Assembly (NCBI RefSeq): GCF_009389715.1
Contig: NC_052399.1
Coordinates: 4,480,938-4,544,937, forward strand
DNA length: 64,000 nt
Direction of reading: 5' to 3'
Source of the DNA: Phoenix dactylifera
Lineage: Eukaryota > Streptophyta > Magnoliopsida > Arecales > Arecaceae
Every line of letters starts with the position of its first letter. Within the stretch, counting starts at the first letter, position 1. Below the pieces are notes generated by a model. The model was not told the DNA's origin and did no database searches. It saw only the letters and a list, made by a program, of their open reading frames with translations. A program made the position numbers and the translations under genes. Shown here piece after piece: positions 35,035-46,435 of the stretch.

Positions 35035-38000
35035 ATGTCAGGGGGCACGCCGGTGGGTGGTGGCTACGTGAGGCAGAGACGCAACCAAGGGTACTTCTTC
35101 AGTGGTGACGACCTCGAGAGGCAGCAGAACAGTGGGGGATACTCCTCGACTGGCGATGATGATCTTGAGGACGATGCATGTTCCAGGCCGCCAACCTATT
35201 CAGTACCAACCCTTCAGAGGGCTCGGACATGGAAAGAAGTCGTTGAGACGGTAATTTGGCTTGTCTTTGCAGCATTCATCATCTACTATGGCGACCGACG
35301 CTCGAATCTGATCTCTATCTTGTGCTGGGATGGGAGGATCAAGAGGTAAAATGAATTAGTCTCTTTATTGTCTGCTCGTTTCCTTTCAAGATTATGCTTT
35401 ACTTTTAGAGAATTTTTGAAATCCATAAAAGTGGATGTGATGGCAATTTTTGTTCAAGAATAATATTCGGAAGATAAGTTAAAATAATATTTCTTTTATG
35501 AAAATGGAAAATTGGATGATGTCATGACTGCCCATTATTATATGCGGGAGAATTCCTAAGTTGTAATATCTTCTTCTTTTTTTTTTTGCTTTTTCCTTTT
35601 ATTTTGCTCTGCTGTTGCTTTTGTTCTACTTACAGCTGGAAACAAAAGGATTCATCTCTACAGATGATGTGGAGCTCTTGAAGAAGTAAGGTTGACTATT
35701 GGTATCATATTTAAGCAAAGATTTGATATATGTTCTTACCGAGAAAGGCAAAGAGGAGATATACAATGGATCGAGACTTCTTAATTGTAAGATGGGGGAG
35801 GTTCCTTTTTATGCGGCAAAACAGAGTGGAAGATATGTGAGTCTGTGGCTGCCAGTGAATGTAATTTGGCTTGAATTTCACAACTTAGCTATTGAATGGT
35901 TTCTGGAATGAATCAGGAGATCTTAGATATAGATGGCTTGTTTGTGGATTATTGGCATGAAATCAATGTGGATTCTTTTAATTCTGAACTGAGTGGGGGA
36001 GCATCATCCATTCTGTTGAATATTTGAAAATTACATCAGTCACATTCCATTATATGAGTAGTATGTGATGCCTCCAACGAGTGACCTATTATTAACGGTG
36101 ATTTCACCTTCTGTGTTTCCTAGGTGATAGAGAGGTGTCTGAGTATTTGAGAATAGAATAATTATTCCCCATCCTGCTTTTATGTTGAGGTCTAGGGAGT
36201 ATGATGGGAAAATGTATATATAATTGCTAGATAGTTCATGTAGTTTTGGTGTATGACTCTAAAAGTTTTTAAGTATCTGAGAATTGAATTATGATGTGAA
36301 AGAGGCCTTCTTAGATTAGGTACGCATATTCACCCACGTTCTGCTCTTGTCCTCCTCTCTGTTGTCTATTTTGTGCTCGCTGTTATGTCATTTTTTCTGG
36401 TGATGTGATTGATTGCCATTTACTATTAATTAATGTTTCATTCCTAAAGAATACATTGATTTTTGGAACTTGAGAATTCAAGAGGCAAAAAAAATCCATA
36501 TTTAAATGCTGAAGTGCTGTTTTATGTTCCAGCTGATCATTAATCTGATTTGGTTTAACTTCAACATGTCAATAATATGGATGGTATTGTTACTGCATCT
36601 GTGTCCTATTGTCATGGTTGGTGACAGTATTCATGCTATTTAGAGTGTCCCAACAATCTGGTCATTAGTGAATGTAGCAAGCTCAAAGGGTCTGATTGCT
36701 TTACCTTGACATCATTTTCTTGCTCGGAAACTATTCGTCATGTCACGTGTCAACAAGACATAGCTTGTTGACTTTTCACTCCCTCTCTCTCTTCTCATAA
36801 TCTGTGATCAACTTTGACTTTGAGGTAAGGTAGTGTTAATGACATGCTCTATTGAAAAATTTTGTTGTGCATATTACTTTTTGTATTGCGGTATATTTAC
36901 TGCATGCAATACTAATACTGGCTATTGCCCTCTTTTATGGACTAACGCGTTTTTTTTAAAACTTTTTTTCAACTTTCATGCCCCAAATAAATAAGAGCAG
37001 AAGGAAACAGGCAAGTAACCCCTTTGTTCATACGTTGGTTGCAGGGAAATGTTGGTGGAGAGGAACCAATCACCAATGGATTATAACTTGCCCTATGTTT
37101 TAATAATAAATGTATTTTTGGTCAATAAATTAGGAGAAGTGCGCAATGGAGTAAAGTTAGTTGTTGCAACATCTGTTGATACAGTAAAGTTGATCAAATA
37201 ATACTATCATGTGCAATGTAGAGTCGTACCAAGGAAATGGGGCACAAAGGTGTTAGAGAGTTGGAAAAGAGCTTGGGAAAATTAAAGAGTGCTTGAATAC
37301 TGTGAAAAAGACCTTGAAAAGCTTGATATGATTACAATTAAGCATCTGATATAAATTATTTGTGAAGTATTTGTCATACTGATTCTGAAATTCAATGATT
37401 TAGGCCCACTTTTTATGGTTTAAGAAGTCTTTTCTTATTGACATCATGGACCAAAATTACTTATATGATGATTGGTTGTTCTCATTCCTACATTTGACCT
37501 AGATTTTATTGGAGGGATACCGATGGACAAATAAAAAGATTCCTTTTTTACCTGTAAAATGCGAATCTTAATATAGCTGAATCTTAAAGTGGTACCTCAC
37601 TTTTGCATTTTTCACCATTTTTGTTGTTTGACATCTATGATGTTCACATGGATCTGCTATTTGACATATGTGATTCCCACATGAATCTGCTAGATTGTTG
37701 TTTAAAAATATTGATTTTGCAGCAGTTTGCATGCATCTCATTCCTATTGCTTTTGTCATTGGTGTATCATTATATACCCTCTTTACCTTTAAAATGTGAA
37801 GCTTTGATATATCTGTATCCTAAAGCTGATATCTCAATGGTGCTTTTTTCACCATATTTTGGTTATTTGACATGTATGATATTCACACGAATCTTTATTG
37901 TTTAAAAATGTTGGTCTTGCAGCAGTTCTTTGCATGCAATCTCATTCCAACTGCTTTTTACATTAGTTTATCATTTTATTTTGCAGGACAGCTCTGTACC

Positions 38001-38493
38001 TGGGCCTACTAGGTGTTGCCTTGGATTTGGGCCTTGTGTTATATTCTACATTTTTCTTGTGGGGTCCACAGAAGCTTTATGAAAAAAATGAAGCCTTTTC
38101 TTCTATAGCACCATATATCATCATGTTTGGATTCATCTCCTTCTGCTTGTAAGTAGAATTATTTGATGTACTCATTTATGAGAGTATGGATCTTAGGCTA
38201 GAATTTAAACTAAAGTCCTCTGCTTGATGTAGACTCTTGTGTTTAGTTTGTTGAAGCTCTTGTTTTTCAGGTTCTCATTTGCTTTGTGGCCTATTTGGAG
38301 TTTTTTATCCATTCCTCTATTGGTAAGAGACTTGCATTTTTTACTTGAATGCTAAAACATCCCCGATTTACATTTCATTGATGCAGATTTTTTTGTATTA
38401 CAGTTTACACTATTCATGGCTTTCATGGTTGTATCTCCGTATTTGCTGATTGGACCACTCAGGCTATCAGAATTGGCAGTTCGTGCGGACTGA
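35035..38493 (+). CDS. TMEM128: TMEM128-like multi-pass membrane protein
   Basis: Four exons join in frame with GT-AG borders: 35035-35345, 37987-38148, 38271-38322 and 38404-38493, giving 204 aa. The first 65 residues are hydrophilic, with a Gly/Ser/Asp-rich stretch and an acidic DDDLEDD. Hydrophobic segments follow at about 70-85, 106-129, 142-165 and 170-190. The C-terminal pattern FALWPIWSFLSIPLLFTLFM matches the conserved core of the TMEM128 family, a poorly understood eukaryotic membrane protein family. Subcellular site and function cannot be read from the sequence. The start is the first in-frame ATG of the open exon, after an A run. The 2.6-kb intron 1 contains a roughly 230-bp near-tandem duplication just before the acceptor, which places decoy acceptor-like CAG sites upstream of the true one. 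Confidence 0.88.
37553..37986 (+). repeat. Imperfect 230-bp tandem duplication in TMEM128-like intron 1
   Basis: Two diverged copies (about 37553-37780 and 37785-37986) share, in order: TAAAATG with GAA..TT, TATCTG or TAGCTGAATC, TCACCAT..TTTTG, TTTGACAT.TATGAT, TTGTTTAAAAATRTTG, TTGCAGCAGTT and GCATGCA.TCTCATTCC. The second copy ends at the acceptor of exon 2. Confidence 0.85.
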
Positions 38494-41400
38494 TCTTTCC
38501 AAATAAATTAGCTGAGAACTGATGAAAAACTGATTTTAGAAAGGTGATTTTCAAATATATTTTGTGGAACTAAAACCATCATGGAACAATTTGCCAAGCT
38601 ATGGTAGACTGAGATTCTTGAGGATGGCTACAATGTCATCCCTTGGTGATGAGTTCAGAATTGATGAGGCTTGTCATCCATGCTGCAATCTGTTTGAGAA
38701 AATTGTCTACAACTTCTTCCAGCGCATGCTTATGATAGAATAGCTGGGTTCTGATTAGCTCCTCAAGCGTTTTGATAACATTTGGAGGTGAAACAACATT
38801 TGGCATCAGCTCAGTGTATGTGAAGGCGCCGTGGACTAAAATTATTTATAGAACATACCCATTTGTTTTCCATTATTTAATACAAATCAGTTTTTAGATT
38901 TTGATGCATGAGTCTTCTCTTTTTTGAGCCACCTTTTGTCAATTATTAGTCTTGGAATTTGTTCCTTGCCTAAATTTTATGCTGTGGAGAACCTGTTCTT
39001 CTAACAGATTAACCATTGGTTGAAGATAAGCAACATGAGTGGTACTTTCTGTATTTATTTAAAGTTTTTGAATTTTAAATCATGTGCTCTGTATGACTAA
39101 TATGGTTACTTTGCAGCCATTGCTTGGATATGTATGGTATTTTCCTATCTCTATATCCAGACTAAATGTATAATATTTCTAACTGTGATAGATGTATATC
39201 TCCTAAAAAATGATTCACGTGGAATCACTTTTAATTGAATTGCAGGGAATCCATTTAAGTTGATTTCAGCGTACATGCATACTATTATATTATGTATCTC
39301 GATTAGGCAATGTCTTAGCAGGGTCCATTTTTCATGATAATGATCAAAGCAAAAGTGGGCATGCCTTCCAGTACTTTAAAGTTGGCAAGTCAGATAATAT
39401 CTTCGAACCCTTGTGGTCATACAGTTAGAAATAACATAAAGTGGGCATCGAGGAAAAAGATGATTCTGATATACATGCATGAATTGCATTTTTCGGTATG
39501 TATGATGCATAATATTTAACTAATGGCTATATAATATGATAAAAAAGTTAGATTCTGATTAAATGTTAGCAAGGTTGGCATTTATAGTAATCTCCATCAA
39601 GATAACAAATCTATAATGTAATGGAAGAAGGGAAATATTTGAATATTTCTATTCTGTTAATGGTACAATAACTATCCGGAGACGAAATTTTATACCCCTA
39701 ACTGGACTTATTGCACCTCCTCTGCATTGTTGTGGCATCCTACTCTCTTTACTTAAATTAGCCATTATAGAAATAGATTATTCCTTATAGTTAACCAACT
39801 TACCATATTTTCTTTAAGTTATGTGTTCTGTAATCATGTACAAGGAGTTCGTTGGTCCTTACATCATAGATGTCAGGCCTGAGGCAGGACATCTAGAAAC
39901 ATTCAATCACTAAAGAATTAGGAATTTAGGAAACGAGTAGCATTGCCCCTCTTTCCAGCCAAGGAGAAATTGATTGAATGACAAAGAGTAACCAAGGAGA
40001 TCCTAATTCCATAAAGGCTATATCTATTTGAGATTTTGGATGTGAATCGGGCTACCCATTTTCAATGTTATGTAAACTATTTTTATTATTTGATGTTATA
40101 GGCATAATCTCAATTATAATTTTTATGATTGGGTTAGTAATTGAAGGTAAGTTTGTCTCCTGTTAGTGCTGCAAAGTGCAAACACCACCTTTCCTATCCA
40201 ACTGTCATTATCATCATTGATAAAGTTACATGCTTCAGTTTTGCTCTTACTGTTTTTAAAGCCCATTTTGCTTACTATGCGATATGCAAAGAAAGCTGAA
40301 CATTTCTTTGTTTGATTTGCTTCGCCTGCATTTCGACATGGATTCCTGCCGGTTGAAAAAAAACATCCGAGGATCTGTGACCTTCATGCAAAATGATTGC
40401 ACCATGGCAACTTTGAGCTTGCCAAACAAAATGTTCCTACTATTTATATCGAAATGGCATCACGTTCATGTTGCTGGGGTACTTTATACATCCAGAATAC
40501 TGATTTTGTAAGATAACTATAATGTTAGAGGCCTTGCGGTTTTAGCCTATAATGACACAGGCTTCAGTCACATTGCTAGCAATTATAGCTTCTTGCAGCA
40601 TTTTAAACTGCTTTGTACTTGTTCTCCTAGTTGGTGAAAAGTCGTTGAAGTCAGGTTTTAACTTGAAGTCTCAGCTCTTAACATTGTTGAAGCATGTCTC
40701 AGCAACCAGGGGCACTGGACTTGCCACTGCAAAATTGTCGAGTTCTCTCTGGTTGTTTTGCATGTCCACCCTTGCTTTGTACCTATTTCGAGTGAGCAAT
40801 TTTCTAATTATGATTTTTAGTTGGCATATGCCATTTGCTACCAGGGAGTTCCAGGTTTAATCTTCTCCTCTGCCTTGTGGTCAATGGTTAAAACATAGTG
40901 TACGTATGAGAAATTCTGATAGCTGCAGATTAATATGATCAACAATGAGGAATGAAGCACACTTATAGTTCTGTCATTATTCAATGGCAAGATTTGGGAA
41001 CATGTTCTACATTCAATCCACTCAGCTGTCTCAGAATGCTGATTCTAGAAGGGAGGTCAAGCGAGAGAGGAAAGAATAATAATGTTTATATTGGATCTCA
41101 TAATGTAAAAATTTACCATGGAGGGATACGGCAATGAGCAATGAAAAGTGCAGATTTATTGTAGGTTTCTAAGTTCTCATTTTTCTTGCAAAGGGCTCGT
41201 TTTCAAGTTTTTCTATTGTTACATCTCCTCCAACTTACAAAAACAGAACCTGACTGTCTTGTTTGCGAACATAAAATTCACGAGGAATGCTAGATGTTGC
41301 TGTGATTGATCTGGTTATAAGGATGTAAAGGAAAAGGAGCCTTGTTATATTTGAGAATGTTAACTTATATCTTTTTTCTTTCCTGAACTTTTCCCTTACT

Positions 41401-42687
41401 GATGTAAGTATGGGAATATTGCCTTTTATAATAGTTCTGTTAAATGGTGCAGCTTTTCCGTATTTATTACTTTTCACTGGTGTTTTGTTGGCTTTGAGAC
41501 TTCTGTTCTCTGAACTTTTTGTATGGGAGGTAGAATAAATGAATAATGGATCTTGGCTAAATATTTAACCTATGTGTCTATTGTAATACGATATCTGTGA
41601 TGCAGTGGCCTCCCCCTTCTCCCCTCTTTCTGATGCTCATTGATATCATATACCATGAGGGAATTGGCTTTTACTTTAAAGTTTTCATTTTAATCTGAAA
41701 TATTAGTAGCAAATGTGGCCTTGCCTGCTTCCCTCCTCCTCCCTCGGGGTTCGGATAATCATTCGACATCATGTCTATGGAGTATACATTGGATTGCATA
41801 TAATTTTTTTTCATTGATGTTACTAGTTGGCCTTTGAGCAACTAGTTTAGGAAAAAAGATAGTTCTCCTTGCCAGTTCATTAGGTTGAATTGTTGAAATA
41901 TGTTTGGTAGTGAAGGGGTGCCTGCAAAGACATTGTAACAGGTGTGGTGGTTGCACTAGTAGTGGCAATACTGTTTTGAAGTAGCAGTTGCATAAGTGGA
42001 GGATCACAGAAAGCCGGACATGCCAGAAGGGTTGTTTTGACTCTCATATCATGCCGAATGGATAATTGAGATCATGCCTAAATGTTTATTCTTATTAACT
42101 CTTGAATGAGACCTTTCTGCACTTTATATGGATAAGGGATGTCTATCTTCAATTTCACATCAATAGTGCTGACATTAGTTTTTATATTATTTTCTTTAAT
42201 ATGGAAAGTTCATTGTTTGTGCCGCTGAGGTCTTTTCAGCCTTGTCATAGTTTTAATGATCTGCAAATGTTAAATATATTGCTAGTTTTTCCCCTTGAAC
42301 ACGAAAGTTATTCTTCTTATATTAAATGTCTGTCGTTATATATTCGACTTAGGAAAAAGTATATGATGTTCTGGACATGAAATGGTCACCTGTACTGTCT
42401 TCTGTGAAATAGAAGTTATGATGATGGCATTGATGCAACCTGTTCCTGCAGTATGGCAGATTGATTTTTCGTGTTTTGTATCTGTCATCTCTCAATATTT
42501 GGCATTAATCTTAAATCTTAGCAAGCTACCATCTTACATTTCCAATATTCTAAAGAATGATATATTATCTGGTTATCCATATAAAGATTAGTGTGTACTA
42601 TAAGATGGCTTTCATGTAGAGTTTGTCAAGATGTTTCATTATCATGGGTTTCTTGTGTTGTCAATTTGTAGCTATCAGCCTTTTGTT
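38494..42687. other. Long spacer after the TMEM128-like gene, no gene recognised
   Basis: The first few hundred bases probably hold the 3' UTR. Beyond that only short open frames occur, such as a 102-codon hydrophobic frame at 40552-40860 with no family motif. No LTR, LINE or transposase motif was recognised. Confidence 0.5.
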
Positions 42688-42990
42688 TATTTTCGTACGG
42701 GTGCTGAAAGGAAAAAACAACCTGGCATACAACAGGAGTTTATATATATATATATCTTGAACTAGTCATTCATTTTATCGGTCATCCTAACCAGGGTTTG
42801 AACTGATCATTTTTCATGATTTCTTAAGTAATTTATTTGATTATTTTTGTATGGGTGCTGAAAGGAAAAATCAGCCTGGTGTGTAACAGGAGTTTATATC
42901 TATTTGTATCTTGAACTAGTCGTTCATTTTATTGATCATCCTAACCAGGGTAAGAACTGATCATTTTCCATGATTTCTTAAATAATTGAA
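42688..42990. repeat. 153-bp tandem duplication
   Basis: Two copies (about 42688-42837 and 42841-42990) share GGGTGCTGAAAGGAAAAA, AACAGGAGTTTATAT, ATCTTGAACTAGTC, CATCCTAACCAGGG and CATGATTTCTTAA in order. The first contains a short (TA)n run. They are non-coding. Confidence 0.9.
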
Positions 42991-44089
42991 GTTATTTGGA
43001 TCATACTGGATAGGTTTTATCATCAAATTTGTTTCAGTCTTATCCATTCCTCTCCCATGCTTTAAATGGCTATCTTTACTAGTTCAGATGATGTTTGCGT
43101 GGTGCATCCTCAGAAGTTTTACATGCTATTAAGAAGACCCTTATGGTATTAAGTTTTGCATCCAACAAATATATGCACCTAGGTGCCACCACAGTTTACA
43201 TGATGCTTCATTATTGTAACTTTCAGCTTGTCAAAAAATGATGATATTTACAAAGATTCCCTATTCCATCTGCTTGAAGTTTAATTTTGGACTCTAGTGA
43301 TCCCAATTCAAGAGCCAAAAAAAAAGGTATGTCATGGACAGACTTAGATTTATTATAAACAACTTGCCCTGCAATGACCATCTCCATCAACTAGCTATGA
43401 CTTTTAAACAACTTGCACTGCTATGACCATCTCCACCACTCAGTTAAGACTCTTGGTTTTGGTTTTTAAACACCCTATGCCTATCACTTATTTGCTCATA
43501 TGGGTAATTTAGATTTCTGGAAATTAAGGGTGTGGTACAGTCTACTTGAAAGTACATAGATTCACTTCAGGAAGATCTAAAAGCGTATACAGTCCGACAG
43601 AGGAAATTGTTATTATTTTCTTTTCCTATACTAATTGGATGATACTGATGTCTTTCTTTATCAACCGTGCAGTCTTGCCACTGAAGAGCTTTCCAGAAAG
43701 CAGTGTTTGGTTCTGCTCAGGGCAAGGAAATGGCACGGAATTATCTTTGGTATGTAATAGTCAGAGGAAATATTTTGTTAAAGTTGTCGATAATAGTGAT
43801 TTATTTTAATAAATCAATTTTCTTAAAACTTCATTAGATCCTTGACTCATTCATGTGGATACCAATGTTTGGCCCAGATAAATTAACAATTGCCTAGAAA
43901 TCTACTTATTGATTTCCTGTTAAGATCCAGATTTGGTATTCCAATCCAATCAATCAATTCAGCCATGAAGTTCCCAACACCTTTTCCTTCTTTTTCTCGT
44001 CTTTCCTTCTCCATTTGTTTGTTCTTTGGGGCCTGAATGGGTAATTGCACGGAGTTTGCTTGTGATCGCATATCTCACAAGCAAGGCTG
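42991..44089. other. Spacer, no gene recognised
   Basis: This is AT-rich non-coding DNA. A weak duplication near 43355-43435 repeats AACAACTTGC.CTGC.ATGA and CCATCTCCA. Nothing else can be identified. Confidence 0.5.
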
Positions 44090-44176
44090 ATATATCTCAT
44101 TTAAAGATGCCTTTCTCGTGCAAAGGACAGTAGATGGTTTGCACGAGAAAGGCATCTTTAAAATATATCTCATTTA
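44090..44176. repeat. Perfect 24-bp hairpin flanked by 14-bp direct repeats
   Basis: The left arm at 44101-44124 is the exact reverse complement of 44138-44161, with a 13-base loop (GGACAGTAGATGG). The direct repeat ATATATCTCATTTA occurs at 44090-44103 and again at 44163-44176, overlapping or abutting the arms. It has no coding capacity. It resembles the footprint of a replication template switch or a very small foldback element. A small-RNA precursor is possible but the stem is short. Confidence 0.9.
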
Positions 44177-46000
44177 GCAAATAGAATACGGGGCCCAACT
44201 GGAGTCTTTAATCTGCAGTTACCGCTTTTCATTGGAAGTTTATGATGTTTCATAAATTGCAATAAATCGATGCAATTTGTATGTATGTGATTGGTGAAGT
44301 TGCTGTAGGATGGGGATGATATTGTGACTTTGGTCTTACTTGTTTGTTATTATAATCTTTGATCGTGATAAATAGAATTGACAAATTAGTAGGGCCGAGT
44401 CTTGATGTCTTCCTTTCACCTCTCAAAAATAAATTGCGTGCTAGGTAGGTGACAAGCAATGGCTGTCATAAATCTGTATTACACCAAGTTGGTATAAGTC
44501 TCCAAGTCACTACTGCTTTGACCTCAACAGCCATTCCTGTCGGTATTAGGGCCTTTATTTGTTTTGTGAGTCATGTCTACGGACTATAAAGCAATCTTAG
44601 TATTTGATGTTGTCTAGGTCAGGCTCCTTCAAATGAGAATGAGATGCACGCCCTAGCGAGCTTAATTCAATAACAGTTTAGCTTTCAGCTTTGATCCTGC
44701 GGGCTGTCCCTCCACTCTACAATTCAAACCATCTGTGCTAGATGCCGAGCTCACCAAGGCTCTCTGGTTCTTGTTCCTCAACACAAACAAAAAAAGAAAA
44801 GAAAAGAAAAAAAAATCTAATTCAAGGCTCTGACGTTGCTGAAAATAAAACCCTCTAAGAACGGATCTCATTTGAAAATTATTTCATGTATTCCCTTGTG
44901 AGAGATCATGCTACAGTGGGCAATGCTAGGGGTATATGCACTTGAAGTGTGCTATGGAAGGTAGTTTATTGGGTTGCTTGGTCGCCGGCTCGGATGGTTA
45001 ACACCTGCCACATTATCTCCATCGGTACCATGTTGATGTCTTGGATCCAGGTACGATTGGATAGAAGAATAGATGGAAGGAGGAGGGAGACCAATAGTGC
45101 TATTGACCTTGTAACCTCACTAACCTCCTCTCATGTTTTCTACAAGATTGGCAAAATCTCACTTGGAGAGGAAGGTATATAAATCAAAGTAGGGGGCCAG
45201 TGCATGAGACTCCTGCACATTGCAGGTCGTCAGATGTATGCACTGTAATCCTCACATTCGAAAAGGCTTTCTATATTTTGATCCTATAACCTTCAAATGA
45301 TAATAGAACAATCTTACTTTGTTGCACTAAGTCTTACCTCTTGAACATATTAATTTAAAAAATCTGAAACCCAATCCTCAAGAATATTGAAGAAGAAAGT
45401 CAACAATTTAGATATATCAATCTGAATAATGTAAGACTCCTACCAATCTCTTTATCTCTCAAAGTTCTTCAAAGGGAATACAAATCTTATCCATGGCCAA
45501 TCACATAATGGGTGCCAAAGCCCAGTCCTGTAAGCCTCTTCAAAGGGGAAAGTGCACCAAAGTAGGAAGGAAGGAAAGAGGGAGGGAGCAGGATAGATTG
45601 TGGGGATACATGCGTAACCCATCGCGCTTTTCCTTTTTCGCTTCCGTTGTGTCCCTTTTTCTTCCTTCGGAACTCTCTTTCCGACCCTGTTAGATTTGGT
45701 GGATTGTTCCTAGATTCAACACTTGAATATTTTATCAAGAATCTTGCAGAAATCAAATTTGTTGGCCGATCTAGCCCGACATCTACTGAAAGTCTATAAA
45801 AGTTTCTGCCTAAATTCTAGCATGCAGGCTTATTAGTCTACAAGAAAAAAACACCAGAAATATGTTTTGTTTTATAAAAAAAAATTAATTGGATTCAGAT
45901 GTCGGGCTGATTAATAGGCTTCTTGTTCATGAATCCAACTGAAAATATAGCTCAAGTCCTGCTGGATTAACTAAGACAACCGGTACCCGTCGGAGACTGA
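44177..46000. other. Spacer upstream of the SEL1-like gene, no gene recognised
   Basis: Only short open frames are present. An A/G-rich tract lies near 44786-44815. No recognisable transposon or RNA gene was found. DNA from about 46000 on is GC-rich and belongs to the next promoter. Confidence 0.5.
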
Positions 46001-46435
46001 CCTACGAAATCGTCTTGCCCATTGAACCTAATCAGGGGAGCGCGGTTGTGCTGCCTTTACGCCCGTCAAACATCATTCCCAGCGTCTCGGCCGCTGCCCC
46101 TCTCCGCCTCCGCCTCGGCGTAGTCCCCAAACCCTCCTCTCGGTCCGCCGCCCACCATCTCTGTCTCAACCCCTTGTTGCGCCCCGCTCGGCCGCCTCGC
46201 CTCCTCTAGCCGGGCCCCGCCTGTTCCGCTGCATCTATCCACTGCCTTTTGCCGCCTGTACGCGTTCAAGGCGTCCAGAAGCGGTTCGAAGAAATGCTTT
46301 AGAGAGAGGTACCACATCAACGGAGCACCACCGCCTTCCGCTCCGTGCCTCGTCAGTGACTGTACTGCTAGTCGTCTGCAAAGAGTGGTGACCGTGATCT
46401 GGCAAAGGCCTACTCCGTATCATCGGGTCAGGGCA
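46001..46435 (+). promoter_or_regulatory. GC-rich promoter/leader of the SEL1-like gene
   Basis: This is the most CpG-rich stretch of the area (strongest at 46080-46260), lying immediately upstream of the chosen start codon. It contains a proline- and arginine-rich open frame (46015-46209) that ends before the gene and is most likely a composition effect. The boundary between promoter and 5' UTR is not visible. Confidence 0.5.

Noticed and set aside
40552-40860. 102-codon hydrophobic frame
   Set aside because: AT-rich sequence readily gives hydrophobic codons; no conserved motif, no flanking exons found.
46015-46209. Proline/arginine-rich frame before the SEL1-like gene
   Set aside because: Explained by the CpG-rich promoter/leader composition; it does not splice in frame into the gene in any evident way.
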